DNA of 64,000 bases from Edaphochlamys debaryana. Lineage: Eukaryota; Chlorophyta; Chlorophyceae; Chlamydomonadales. Location of the stretch: positions 248,001-312,000 of the forward strand of contig JAEHOE010000024.1 of assembly GCA_016858145.1 (NCBI GenBank), in the 5' to 3' direction. The notes under the pieces were generated by a model, which was not told where the DNA came from, ran no database searches, and saw only the letters and a program-made list of their open reading frames with translations. A program made the translations under genes and the position numbers. Positions 10,901-23,600 of the stretch are shown piece after piece; within the stretch, counting starts at the first letter, position 1, and each line of letters begins with the position of its first letter.

Positions 10901-13900
10901 GCATGCACACCACATTAATATTCTGGCTAATTGTTATCCACTTTTGACGAACGCAGCACCTCGGCCGCCATCCCCACGCCCTCGTAAGTTATGCTATATT
11001 TGTGGCAAGCAATTTTCGGCATGCTGGCCATTTACCATAATTGCATTACCAATCAATCGCCGTTGATCTGTGGATCAATCAATTGATTGTGTGCAGCACC
11101 TTCGCCCCCATCCCCAAAGCCTCCGAGACCACGTGAGTGTGGGCGGCTGACAGGACAGGCCCTGGGGGGTTACGTTGGTTGGCCGGGCTACGGTTCTATC
11201 TGCCTGGTGTATGCCGCCGACCTCATGTGCATACGCGGTTGGGAGGTGAAACAGCTGTCCGGATGGCCCTACTAGCTAAGGTGGCCCTCCATTTGCGTGC
11301 TGACTGCAGCACCGAGCCCGCCGAAGCCTCCCTTGCCGCCGTCACCCCGCCCGCCGCGTCCGCCATCGCCCCGACGTAAGGCTTGCTTAGCAGTGGGTGA
11401 ATGGACAGCAGTCCTCATGAATGGTTTTATATGGCAGATACTTTTTATCTTTGCATGTGACCCAGCTGACAATCGAGACCTGGTATGAAGTGAATTAACG
11501 CCCCGCCCCGCCCCGCCCCGCCGCCCCGCCGCCCCTCCAATCAACCCTGCCCCGGCCCGCGCCTCCCATTCACCGGCATTATTGCCTTTGGGTACAGCGC
11601 CCTCTCCACCATCGCCAACGCCTCTCAATCCACGTAAGGTGCTAGAGTGACATTAATGGGCAGTAAGAGTGTTTAATGCACTGCGGGTCTACTTACCTCT
11701 GATCATCCCCACACACGCATTCTCACGCATTCTCTTCTCCTGTGTACGCAGCCTATGAACCTCCTTCTCCGGACCCTCCCTGTGAGCGGTTTCCTAAAAT
11801 AGTGGCCTTCGATTTAAGAGGGTGCTAATGAAGCTGTGATGAGCGAGGTTTTATTCGTACGGCCTGTTGTGTGAGGAATTATTCCTGTGTGCGTAGCCGT
11901 AGCCCATCTCATTCTTTCTCCGCCTCATCCCGCACGCCGCCACAGCCCCTCCGCCACCTCTGCACCCGCCATCTCCCGAGCCTCGTAAGAGAAACTGCAA
12001 TGTTCGAATCCTGTTGCTGTAGATAGTTGCTGTTCTGGGCACTCGGGTTGCGCATGCTTAGATCCTGGTGCCCTCCCCCACTTGTATTAATGCAGCACTG
12101 CCCCCGCCATCGCCCGATCCGCCCGGTCCGCCGCGTGAGTCTGCTGCTATCAAGGCCGTACGTCTGCTTAGATGGTACTTTGTTTATTTAATCTCACGTC
12201 CCTGCTCTACCTTAAGCTTAACGGTCGCCTGGTATCCCACACCCACCCACCCATCCCCCCACCCACCCCAACCTCAGCACTGCCTCCGTCACCAGAGCCA
12301 CCTTCCCCACGTGAGCCGCAGGGCCTCGGTAGCAAACTAGATAGATGCAATAATGGTGATTGCTGCTGGATTGCTGGTTGATCCCTGCCGTACATGTATT
12401 TTAAGTTGACACCCAGGCTGTGCTGAATGCGCGCAGCGAGCCCTCCTCCTTCACCGAATCCTCCCATACCTCGTAAGCTTGATTGCCGTACCACGTCTCT
12501 CTGCTGGTGCGCATCAATTATAACGCATGCTTGTGCCCTGCGCAGCAAGCCCTCCTAGCCCTCCACCTTCGCCAAACCCGCCTTTACCTCGTAAGCAGTT
12601 CCTAAGTGAAAACGCCCTCTCAGTAGTCCAGCCGGTGAATCCTGATGTAAATCAATCTGAAATTGCTGCCGCGCCGCTGTTATGTAACCGCAGCCTCACC
12701 ACCAAGCCCTCCGTCACCAGCACCTTTGCCTCGTAAGCAAGACCTGCATGCCTAAATTGACAATGCACAAAGCCGACAAGCTGACTCCAAATTTTGACTC
12801 GTCACGTGTCCAATCAACGTGTCACCCTGCTGCCCTACCTGCTTGCCCTGCTCCACAATCCTAACTTACTAACCCTACTCCCCTATCCATTCCTGTCCAC
12901 GCACTCCTTCAGCCTCGCCCGTTCCACCGTCACCAAAGCCTCCTGCACCTCGTAAGCGGTTTAGGGCATAGCATGTCTCCCGTCTGCTATTTTACTCCGG
13001 CAGCCCAGAGAGTCGGAACGCAGACCTGCTGGATTCCTTTTACTGCAAGCTTACCCTACAATGCTCCACGGCGCACGCAGCCCCTCCAAAGCCACCATTC
13101 CCACCACCTCCGCCGCCTGACAGTGAGTCTAGTTATTTGCCGCTTGCTAATTTGTGCACATCGAGTGCCATACATGGTTTTGCTGCCAATAGACTAATTT
13201 AAAATGGAAATTTCTTACCGCCCATGCACTACCACAGGCCAGTACCCGGCGGACACTTGCAAGGGGGAGTCCAGCGTGTTCGGAAACCCGTCGGGCGGAG
13301 CTATTTTTGATGACGAAGCGATATCGAATGGCGGCCGGAAGCTTAGTAAGTCCATCCACAAGTGGCAGTCCTGTTGCATATGCATGCCACGCCTGCTAGA
13401 TTTTAGATCCAGATCGGGATCTTCATTCCTACCTAGCATGGATGCGCTGCCCCGCCGCCCCATGAATGCTGAACCCCGCCCATGCTCATGCAGTTACAAG
13501 GATCGATTGGATCGCTGGAAACTGGATTGATTACATGCGGTTCTGGTACAATCCCGGCTCTTCGGGGAGAACCATAGGATCTACGAATTCGAGTACCCCA
13601 TCAAGCGTTGTCCTTGACGTGGCCGCGGGAGAGCGCATCACCGCAGTTGTGGTGTACACCAGCAAAAGCCCTGTGAAGGTGGCTCGCTTAGAGTTCACAA
13701 CATCCTCGCGGTCATTCGTTGTGGGGTCGGCACGGCCCTTGACGGACCCAACGCTCTACGTCAAGCAGCCCACTGTGGACCCCACAAAGCCTGCCGACTG
13801 CTTTTCAAATGGAGAAAAGCGGCTGGGTTGGATCACAGGGCGGGAAGATGCCTACGCATTGCGTGCCATTGCTTTTGGGTGGGCTTGGCCAGACACAGGT

Positions 13901-15513
13901 GAGGCAATGCAAGCAGCTTCTTGATTGTTCACGGACCGTACCGGTAGACTTTCCTGCTTATGCCTTCTTGGTTTTACTTGCACGCTCCGAAGCGCACGGG
14001 CACCCATCTGCTGCGTGCCCCCTGCAGCCTCTTACTCATGCGCGTCTGTGAACGGATCAACGGATGCTGCACAACAATTGGTGAGTAGTGGGCAGCTAGC
14101 TGGACACCGCAGGGCATCATTCCGCATCATTGTCTTCTACCCTCGCCCGCTATTGCAAGCGCAGTCCTGCACGTCGGCGGGCAACGTATGGACAAAGGGT
14201 TACAATGAGCCGTACCGGGGCTGTGGCACCTGCTGGTGCTGCAAACGTGAGCCAAGCTCACATTGTGTGATTGTTATAGTGAAAGCAATTCATTAGCGGG
14301 GCACAACTTGCACTCAAATGAATGGACTATGGACTAAATGGCCGTATGACGTTGCTCCGTCTCTTTATTTCCGCATGCAGCCTCGTCCACTGCCTGCGCA
14401 AGTCGCTTCTGGGGGCCTTACAACTATGGGGACTACGTAAACAGCACTTCCATTACTTCGTGGGCCTCAGATGAATCATGGGATGACCAGGACATCACTG
14501 GCATCCAGTGGCAGGTCGGTGTGCAAGCAAGGGCAAGTTGACATACATTGCTTGACTCTCTGCTCAACATGCCTGTTTTCCTCCTAATCCTTGTTAGGCG
14601 GGACCCTCAAACTGGGCCCAGTCCTGGGTTGGAGGCATTGGCTTTAGGTGCGAATGAAGCATGCGGATTACATGCATAGATGGCATCACCCACCTCACGT
14701 GGCCTCACGTTTCAAGGTTATTGTTCATGCATGCATGTGCTTGATGACGACAGGTACGGCGATACGTGGGGGCCTTTTCACGGTGGATTTAACCTCTCCT
14801 ACTACTCAAACCGAGGCTCTTGGGATTTGAGCAGCGGTGAAAAGATCACCAAGGTATGATACATGCACCGCGAGCAGTCCCATACGCATTCATGCGTACG
14901 CTTGACCCGCCCCTCCCTGCATGTGTGTCCTCCCTGGCTCCAATACATCCGGTTGATCTGGTGCCTCAGGTTGGCATATCGCATACGGAACCAAACGTCG
15001 ACATTGGATTCTCCCAAGTAATCAAGGTATGGCCTACCCAAGCCAGCAGCCATGTCCCAGCAATAACTGAATGACGTGCCGCCAACACCGTCTAACCGGA
15101 ACCCAACAGGGCATCAGGTTCTGGACAAGCCTGAACCGGAACCTTACTGTGAGCGGCAGCTTCTCCACTACCTGGGGCCCGAGGCAGTACTTTGAGATAC
15201 AGCCCTGCGCACAGGTGTGTTGCGTTCGTGTTGGGTGGCAGGCCTATCGACCTGCTGATGTATGGGCTAGATGGGCGGAGTCACGATCTGCGTGTATTGC
15301 GGAAGATGCATATGTCAATATGTGCTGTCATTGTCTTCATGTGCGTTCCCCATGCTTGCATGTTGAAGCACTCCTGCCTGCTCCTCTCTATCTGTGCCCA
15401 TTTTTGTTTGCCAGTCAACGGTAGCTCCCAACGGCTGGTACCTTGCCTACATCGAAATCGGCCGTACACCAGAGAGGGTGTCCGTCATGAGCTTCATCTG
15501 GAAGCCACGGTAG
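4816..15513 (+). CDS. Secreted VMP/gametolysin-like (M11) metalloproteinase with Pro-rich rods, PAN-like and jacalin-like modules
   Basis: The chain of 43 exons gives 1372 residues with every junction in phase. It begins MMLARR with a hydrophobic core (signal peptide). Modules in order: Pro-rich rod about 30-275; M11-like domain about 276-695 with motif QEMFHTLGLFH (Q505, E506, H509, H515) and NEYGDD; Cys-containing PAN/apple-like module about 696-771; second Pro-rich rod 772-975; jacalin-like module about 976-1146 (GGAIFDD, IDWIAGNWIDYM, GERITAVVVY); a second one about 1147-1372 (GFRYGDTWGPFHGG, GEKIT). Exons: 4816-4903, 5322-5976, 6254-6306, 6496-6542, 6806-6958, 7127-7191, 7312-7420, 7528-7623, 7836-7935, 8091-8209, 8328-8434, 8594-8608, 8735-8814, 9065-9152, 9421-9647, 9817-9901, 10030-10256, sixteen micro-exons, 13238-13345, 13494-13898, 14028-14080, 14165-14246, 14381-14514, 14598-14647, 14754-14853, 14970-15026, 15110-15214, 15415-15513. 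Gametolysin and VMPs are volvocine matrix metalloproteinases; Volvox VMP1 also has Q for the first His. A role in binding or remodelling matrix glycoproteins is inferred; catalysis is uncertain. Confidence 0.85.
5322..5976 (+). other. Large exon encoding the first (hydroxy)proline-rich rod
   Basis: About 218 codons are dominated by PPSPPKPP, PPRPPAPP and PPLPPP units. This is the extensin/HRGP type of sequence that is hydroxylated and glycosylated in volvocine matrix proteins. The exon ends at the GTGAGT donor at 5977, and a further PPSP-type exon (6254-6306) follows. Confidence 0.85.
8594..8608 (+). other. Inferred 15-nt micro-exon in the Met-turn region
   Basis: The 15 bases are flanked by CGCAG and GTAAGC and are phase-neutral (2-2). 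Including them turns the junction between the QExxH exon and the next exon into TTCQGFGSSCPSAPELAFLGW-type sequence. M11 proteins typically read C-x-M-G followed by C-[FY]-N-A-P and W-x-L-G-W here. The Met-turn methionine is replaced by Phe (FGSS). Without the exon the frame still holds but the second Cys is lost. Confidence 0.6.
10493..13122 (+). other. Array of 16 symmetric phase-1 micro-exons encoding PPSP-type repeats
   Basis: Exons at 10493-10510, 10617-10655, 10814-10861, 10957-10983, 11097-11132, 11310-11375, 11598-11633, 11752-11781, 11946-11984, 12096-12134, 12278-12310, 12437-12472, 12546-12590, 12694-12732, 12913-12951 and 13081-13122. Each is 18-66 nt, each is a multiple of three, and each starts and ends in phase 1. 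Most start 'CA/CG/CC' after a CAG acceptor and end 'CCTC' or 'CAC' before GTAAG or GTGAG. Together they encode 204 residues such as PSPPAP, PPLPLPPR and PSPKPPRP. The introns are about 70-220 bp and unalike. Any exon or run of exons could be skipped without losing the frame. Confidence 0.85.
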
Positions 15514-17210
15514 CTTGCCTAGATCTATCGCATACTTCAGTTGGTACCCGACAGGCGGATGATTAGATTGCTGGCATGTGCTACATGTGCCAATTTAGCC
15601 AATTAAGAAGGAGCACTGGAAGCCGGCCGGTCAACGCCGCCGGAATCCAAGAAACTCGGTAGCTCGATAGAAGCGTGCGTGGTTCAAGGAGGGCTGTGCG
15701 GGATCATATCGCTGGCATGTGGCCAAGAACGAAGGGATTATAGGAACAGCAGACCAGAGCAGCACCGGACTTAAATCCTGGCGGCGTGGTTCAAGAGGGC
15801 TGTGGGTCATTCATGTGCTGGCTGGTAACCCCTATTAATCATGAGCAGATGTATGCACGCATCTATCTGGTTGTGGTAGATCCGAGGATTGATTTCGCCT
15901 ACTGCCTTGGCTCCTAGGTACAGACCGGGCGCGCTTGGACAAAGGTGGCGGAAGCGGCTGAGCCGAACACGTCAAGCCCCACTCACCAACTCACAACGCA
16001 TTTTAACGGCCCATGTCGGCCCACGTCTTTCCCACTTTGTTGGATGGAGGCTCCTGCCCTCCCGGTGGCCGGGGTGCATTGTCATGCTGCTGACGTGATG
16101 CATGCTCGTGCGCAATCCTACGACCTGAAATTTCCGGCAGCTAGCAGGTGCATGTCACCGTTTTGTTGGAGCCCCATACTACGGTGTGGTCAGGGCTATA
16201 CATGATCACGCTGTGATGCTCGTACGTGTGCATCGTGCGCAGTCCTCGAACACAATCCATCGTATCAGTGATGTCATGCATGTTAGAGTGCCGCTGAGCA
16301 CATGCTAGGGAGCGACCGATCGAGTGCCTTGGAGTGTGGTCTGTCGAGGAGTAAAGAGTGAGGAGGTTCTTATCTTGAGGAGCGAGGGAGTGCGCAAGAA
16401 TGCATGTTTGGGCCAATGAGGCAGCAGGAGAGAGTAGGGGAGCGCGCGAGTGCATTGCTGGTCGCTTGCAAGCAATACATGGTGGGAGAAGCTTCGTTCG
16501 ATCGGGGTCGCATTACTGGGATGGCGTGTTCGGTGGGACTTAGGACAAGGGTGGCTGCCCGAAGGCAGGACCAGACCGAACGATTTTGGTGGCTTTGTGG
16601 GCTGAGCCGCCGCCGTCAGGCTCTGCGGGCGAGCAGAGATGCTTAGCTAGCGGAGACGTTGGCAGCGGGACGTGCTAATAGCGGTTGGGCCTTGCAGGTC
16701 GAGGTCGATGACGGGCTTCTCGTGAACTTGCAATCCAGGCCCAGACCGCCCTTGTCACTCGGCACCGCACGACGACCTCCCCTCGACCCCCCATCAGCCC
16801 CATGCACCCCTGGCCCGCCCGACCGACCCCGTCCCAGCCCCTCTCCCTCACATGCACCCCACCCACCCCGGTGACCATGCAAGTGAAAGGCCCACAAGCG
16901 GACCTCGCAAGCCCCACCCGCATAACCCGCCAGACCGCCACTTGGGCTTCTTCACAGCTTCCCCACGCACCTGCCGCCAGCCATTAATTGCCGCCCTCCC
17001 GGAGTGGGCGGGCATCAGGACCTTCTCCATAAATCATGCATCCCAGTGACCCCAAATCCTGAATGCATCTGCTGAGGAAAGTCCCGTCCTCCTCCCTACC
17101 TCTCACGCATCCGCCACAACGTGCTTTCGCTCGTTCCTGCTAATTGGCACCGACCCTGCTCGCCCACACTCAGTACGTCTTATCGAGCGTAGCGTAGCCA
17201 CCTAGCCTAG
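15514..17210. other. Convergent intergenic region / 3' UTRs
   Basis: This lies between the 3' end of the metalloproteinase gene (+) and the 3' end of PEX6 (-). No coding exon or RNA gene was recognised and no TGTAA was seen on either strand. It includes one copy of a 27-base hairpin repeat (16544-16570) and a C-rich pyrimidine stretch near 16780-16870. Confidence 0.5.
16544..16570 (+). repeat. 27-base dispersed repeat with hairpin, copy 1
   Basis: The 27 bases beginning GACAAGGGTGG and ending GGCAGGA are identical to 34091-34117 in the same orientation. The core CTGCC-CGAA-GGCAG forms a 5-bp stem with a CGAA loop. Flanking sequences differ between the two copies. Confidence 0.7.
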
Positions 17211-20200
17211 CTACCGCTTCGCGCCGCCCGGCGCCGCCCGCCCTTCGTACTGCGCGCGTAGCGCCTCGTATTTTGCCAGCTCGGAACGACTCAGCGACGG
17301 CGTCAGCGCCGCCAGCGCCGCCAAGAAGTCCGACTGCCGTACGGTAACCGTTGCCGTACCCGGATCGCCGCCACTGACGCTTGCGCTACCGTTGGCCGTT
17401 GCACCTCCGCTAGCGCCATTGTCTGTCGTACTGTCGGAGCTGGTCCCCACTGGGCCTCTGTTGGCCTCGGCGTGAGGGGTGGCTCTCTCCACAGCGGCGC
17501 TGGCGGCGGCGGCGGCGGCTGCCTCTGGAGCCGCGCTGGCGGCGCCGTCGAGCGTTGAGACGTCGGCCGCCGAGGCCTGAGCTGCCGGCGCCGTCGAGGC
17601 CTGAGCTGCAGGCACCTCCACGGCCCCGCCAGCCGCAGCGCCCGTCTCGGGAGCGGACGCTGCGCCGTTCGGCACTGGCGGCTGCTGAGCCCCGACGGCG
17701 CTATCGGCGCCGGGCACGGCGGCTCCCGCCGCTGCGTCCGCCGCCACCTTGGCAGCTGCTGCCGCCGCCGCCGCTGCCTTGGCGGCCTTGGCGGCGCGCT
17801 TCCGCCGCACCGACGCCCCCAGAGTTCCCAGGCCCGCAAGATCCGCGTCCGGACCCGGAACCGAATTCCCGGAACCGGATTCCGGACCCGAGCCCGGACT
17901 CGACAGTGGCTCCGGCCTTCCGTTGACAGCCACCTGGCCCAAGCTCGCTGGCCCCGCCGTGCCGCCCGCACCCCCAGGCCCCCAGGCACCTGCACCTGCC
18001 TCCCCCACCGCCCCCGCATCCGCCCCGCTGGCGCCAGAGGCGCCGTCCGTCAGTGCCCCTGCGGGGCCTCCGCCTGCGCCCCCTTCGCCTGCCTCGCTGG
18101 CGCCAATGTGCCGCTTGAGGGCGACCATCCAGGCGTCGGCGCACAGAGCGTACAGGTCGGCCCCGGAGAGGGTGATGGGGCAGGCGGACGCCAGGGCCGA
18201 GAGGTCCACATCGGGCGCTAGCGAGAACTTGCGGGTCAGCGCCTGGCGGGAGGACAGACAGACAGACATGAAGACAGACAGATGTGACAGGCGGGGACCA
18301 AACCCGCACGCTCCGTTGGGGCCAAGAGGTGGGGTACGGCGAGGTCCAAGACATGACCAGGAGGGCCATGGGTGAGGGCGCAGGCAGAGGCAAAGGCAGG
18401 AGTTTGGGGTGGCAATGAGTGAAGGTCGAGGCTTGCCCAATACGCCCAATAAAGAGCGGGCAGGAGGACGTCACTGGGGGGCCAATGCCGGTATAAGGGT
18501 GTTTGGGAGCGTGCATGCACGAGGTGTTGGATCCCAGTATCTCACCTTGAGGACCTTGGCCTTGGATCCAGGATCCTCGGCGATGCCCACGTACACCATG
18601 ACGTCCAGGCGGCCGGGGCGCAGCAGGCTTGGATCCAGCAGATCGGGGCGGTTGGTGGCGCCGATAACGAAGATCATGCCAGATCCGGACCCGCCGGATC
18701 CAGACGACGGCGGGCCGCTGTTCAGGCCGTCAATCTCAGCCAGGAGCTGAGAAACGACGCGATCCATCACGCCGCCTGCGGGACATCAGATGAGGATTGG
18801 AGATCACCGGTACGATCAAGGCGCCCTGCACGCCCCTATATATCACACAGCACACAGTCACTACCCAACTCGGGACCATGAGCGCGGGAGCGATGCCCCC
18901 AGCGAAGCTGAGGCCCAGGTAGGCTTCACACGATCGCGTACGGCAACAGCCCGTGCGGCACGAACCCTGGCGCCTCACCCGAATCCCCGCTGGCCCCCCG
19001 CGCGGGCGCCAGGGAGTCGAGCTCGTCGAAGAACACCACACAGGGCGCGGCGCGGCGGGCGCGGGCAAACACCTCACGGACCTGGTTTTGCATTTGGGGG
19101 AGGGGTTTTGCGTTGGGCGGAAAAGATGATGTCAGTGGGGTTGCTAGGGATAGATGAGAAGAGGTATCGGTGGGAAAGGACCGGCGCTGTCGCCGCCGCC
19201 GACCGAGGCAAGCCGCCGCCAAGAGATCATGGTACGGCACATGGCGTTGCCGTAGCTGCTGTACGGTGCCGTGTGACCTCAGCCTTTCATCAGGACAAGC
19301 CCTTTCATCCATTCTATGAGACCGTCTTGGACAGTCTGGAACACGTCTCATTAGCCAATCGGCCCCTTACCTGGCGCTCGCTCTCTCCGATGTACATGTT
19401 GATGAGCTCGGGCCCCTTGACGGACATAAAGGTGGCGGCGCACTGCGAGGCGACCGCCTTGGCAAGCAACGTCTTACCGGAGCCTTTTGGGGGGGGGGGA
19501 CGGAAGGGGGAGGTCGGCGACGAGAAGCGTCGAGGGAGAGCGCGGACGGCGGGAGACAGGGCAAGGGCAGGACGGGGAAGGCGAAGGAGGGAACGGTCCC
19601 ACACCCCTCTGCCCCCTTCCCGCCCCTCCCACCCTACCCCGGCACCCCTCCCCCAGCCCCCTAGCCCCGCCCCTGCTCCAACCACCCTCCCAAAGCCCCC
19701 ACCCGGCGGCCCGTACAGCAGCACCCCGCTCCGGCGCCGCAGCCCCGCCGCGAACAGCCCCGGGTGCCGCAGCGGCAGCTCCACGGTGTCGATGATGGCG
19801 CGCTTGGCGCCCTCGAGGCCCCCGATGTCGTCCCACCGCACGTCGGGGACCGCGGGGGCGCCCACCTGTGTGGTGGGAAGCGGTGGGGGGGGAAGGGGAC
19901 GGGAAGAAAGGGATTGGGGGGAGGGGGAGGCGGGTGAAGAACGGGGAGGGAACAAGCTGGGTCGGAGGCAAGCATGCGGTACAAGTATGGGTGCGGGCAC
20001 GGGTACGGGCGCCAGACGACGGCAGGGCCAGACAGCACACAGTTCGGGCCGAGAGCACTGTGCCTCAGGCAGTACGGCGCACCACTTTGCCGCCACCACT
20101 CCCGAACCCACCCCCAGCCCCTCGGCACCCCCGACCCTCACCTCCACCGCCGTACGGGCCTTGACTCGATCCAGAGCTGCCCTCAGGTCCCGATCCGGAT

Positions 20201-20666
20201 CCAGCAGGGGGCTCGCCACTCCCTCTTTCCCGGTGGCCCCCTTCTTCGCCCCTACCCCCTCCGCGCCCCCGCCCTCCGGCACCCCCGACCGCCCGGCCCC
20301 GCTCGCTGAACCCGCTGCGCCCCCTGCCGCAGCCCCCGCGGCAGGGGCAGCGGCGCCTACGGTCCCTTCCGGAGGCGTGCTGGTACCAGCCGGGCCAGCC
20401 GCCTCCGCGGCACCAGCGGCGGCAGGGGCGGCGGTTGGAGCCGTGGGCGGCGGCGGCGGCGGCTGCAACCGCAGGCCAAGGCCTTCCAGGCCGTACGGCA
20501 GCGCCGCCCGCCCTAGCGCCGCCGCCGCCGCGTCCGCCGCCAGCCCGACCAGATCCCGCGGCAGCAGCCCGGCGGTCTGCGAGACCAGCGAATCAACCGC
20601 CGGATCTAGATCTCGATCAAGCTCCGGCGATACGGCATCTGTGTCCTTGCCATCGGAGGCAGCGGC

Positions 20667-20697
<31 letters not shown>

Positions 20698-23600
20698 GCC
20701 GTGGCGGCGGCGGCGGCACGCACGAGGTACGACAGCAGCCGGCGGCGCTCCGGGGCCGCGGGGGCGTCGAGTGTGAGCGTGTGTGTGAAGACACGGCCCA
20801 GGGGTAGGGGCACGTCCTCCAGAGTCGTGGCTGTTGCGATGATGGCCACAAAGCCCGGGCCATCGCTAGCACTGACGCCGCCTGGCGCCAGGGCGGCGGC
20901 GCGGGCGGCGGCGCCGCCGCCGCGGGCCGCCGCGGCGGAGAGCACCTCGGCGCACCGCTGCGCGGCGCTGGCGGCGCCGCCGCCGCCGCCGGCGTCAGCG
21001 GCGCCGCGGGTACCTGCGAGAGCCTCCAGGTCCTGGGGGTCACAGCACGACAAACGTACGGGGGGAAACATTTGGTTTAAGCCGTATCCAACAGCGTGGT
21101 AGCTGTCCGCGTTCCCCGTGCAAGTGCCGTACACCCACCTGCAGTACGAGTACGACAGGGGCGAACCGCTCCGCTGCCTCCACCACCGCCGCGAGAGCAG
21201 CGGCCGCGCCGCCCTTGGGAGGAGCCTCGCCTGCAAGGGCGGGAGTTACCATCACAAGCGAGGCCCTTCTCCCTACGCCCCTTTAACCACCCTCCTTCAG
21301 CCTTCGCTTTCATCCTATCATCTCAACCCTGCCCACGACCCACCCGGCGGCGGCGCCATCTCGTGGCATGACACCACCACACAGTGCAGTCCCAGGGCCG
21401 CGGCGGCGGCGCGGGCGGCGGTGCGGCGGCCGCAGCCCGGCGGCCCCGCCAGCAGCAGCGGCGCCGGCGGCAGGTCCAGGAGGCGGGCCGCGGGGTGGAG
21501 CAGCGGGGCCAGAATCTGCGCGGGTGTGGTGATTTGGAGGACGGTGAGGGTTTGGTAGGAATGTGTGGGAAAGGGTGGAAAGGGCCGAAGGGCTGCGCGA
21601 GGGAGTGGAGCACTGGGCCCCGGGCAGTAGCACAAGCGGCCTCCCGAAGGAGAAGCGTTGGATTCCTTTAGACTTGGTAGCAGGGCGGGAACGAGTGCCC
21701 TAAGAAGTAGGAACGAGACATCGCGCCCCGGAAAACAGGGCACGCTGCCAGCTGCAACGGTCAGACCCGAGCCCCTTTCCCACTTGGAGCTCCACGCCCT
21801 CGAGACTCCGCACCGCCCCACCCACCTCGGCAACCCGGCGCCAGGACGGCAGCAGAGGCCCCGGCGTGCCCGCGAGCCCCGGGGCGGGGTGCAGCGGCGC
21901 TGAGGCGTCCGAGCCCAGGAAGGGCGCAAGTGGCGGCCCCGAGGGGGCCGAGGCGCGGCTCCCGGCCCCGCCCTCGGGCGCCCCCGGTGCAGGCTCGCAG
22001 CCCACCGGCAGGGCCGAGCGGCAGAGGCCACCCTGCGGGAAGAGCGAACGGGATGGAGAGGCAGTCCGAGCCCCTTCCTCGCCATCGTCGAAGCTAACCC
22101 CCCGTTCCTGTGGAGCGCCCCGCACGGCCCCCTCAGTGGCCGCCTGGCACCCCCCCTCAGCACGCCTCCTCCTCCCCTGCCCCCTGTCGAGGCCAGACCC
22201 GTGCCCCATGACAGGCCGCAGCCCGCTGGCCCTGTACCCCTCCACACACGTCGCAGCTGACAGGACCCCAGGTACCAATAGCCCAAGACCACCCCAATGC
22301 GCAGGTGTCACCTTCATTGGCCCTCAGTCGGCCCTCCCCATCCACACAAGTCACAGGCCGCAGGCCGCAGCCCACCCTACCCACACAACCGTAAACCCAA
22401 AGGCGGCACGCACACAACCCTAAAACCCTTCACATGGGCCCTCCACCCCACCTGCAGCGCCAGCATGGTCCGCTCGGGGCTGACCAGCTGCGGCAGGGCC
22501 GGGGGCGGAGGCAGGGGCGGGGGCGGGGGCGCGGGCAGGGCCGCAGCCTCGCCGCCGCCGGCGTCGCCCCCAGCACCGGAGGGTCCGGGCGGCAGAGCCG
22601 GAGCCGTCTGCAGGGTCCATGGGCGGGTCAAGGTCGTGGGGGTTGCTTGACATGACTCACGAGAGATAACCATGATACGTAGATCTGCAAGAACGGAACC
22701 AGGCGTTTCTCGCACCATGTCTCCGGCCCCGCAGCTCACCGCCAGGGGGCGTGGCCGCACGCCCGTGACTTTGAAGTAGGCGAGGCGGAAGGGTTCGGGG
22801 GCGCAGGCACCCGTCGCGGGTGCACTGCCGGGCGCGGTGGAGGGTGCGCGCAGGGCCACCGCCAAAACGTCGCCCACGCTCACGTACCTCGGGGTTGGAG
22901 GGTGGGGTGGCATTCAGTGCAGGTGCAGGAGAGAGGCCAACCGCATGAAGCCCACCGTCATACGGCATCACACAGGCCCCACAGGCCCCACAAGGCTCAT
23001 TGAAGGCCTAGGCGAGAGGCCGAGCGTAAAGCTCAGCTGCCTGGCGCGCCCCACCGTATGGCATCACAGGCATCACGTGCCCCACACGGCCCACGGTGCA
23101 CCCACCTTCCGCAGTCCTGGAAGTGGCGCTGCAGCGCTGACGCGATCGACTCGCGAACGGCTCCAGCGCTGCCGGCCTCGCCGGCCCCAGCACCGTCGGG
23201 ACCTGCCCCGCCGGCCCCCGCCGCGTCGCCAGCCGCCGCCAGGCCGTCGGCAGCCCCGATGGCTGCCGCCGCCGCCACCGCCCCGCCGCCGCCGCCGCCG
23301 CTTCCGTTCTCGACGACGCCGTCGGCAGAGGCGGCGCCGGCGGCTGCCGCGGTGCCCTGGCCTGCCGCCGCCGCTGGCTTAGCCAGGGGGGCGGTCTTGG
23401 GCACGGCGATCTTAGTCAGCTGTACGGACTCGGCCACGGGCGGTACGGCGGTGTGTCCGACGCCGGCTGCGGTTGGCGCTAGTCCGTACAGCGCGGCGTC
23501 GCATAGCGCACTCGCTAGGGACACCAGCTTCAAAGGCGCGCCCAAACGAAGGAGCAGCTGTGATGGCTGTGAAGACTCCCCCGCTGGGGATTCCGCAGCT

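Noticed and set aside
11940..12030. T-loop-like GTTCGAATCC near 12002, possible tRNA
   Set aside because: No matching acceptor or anticodon stems; it lies in a short intron between micro-exons.
18790..21102. 770-codon open frame on the + strand
   Set aside because: It lies antisense to PEX6 exons and introns and has low-complexity Ala/Pro/Arg sequence. PEX6 motifs on the other strand are decisive; GC-rich DNA gives such shadow frames.
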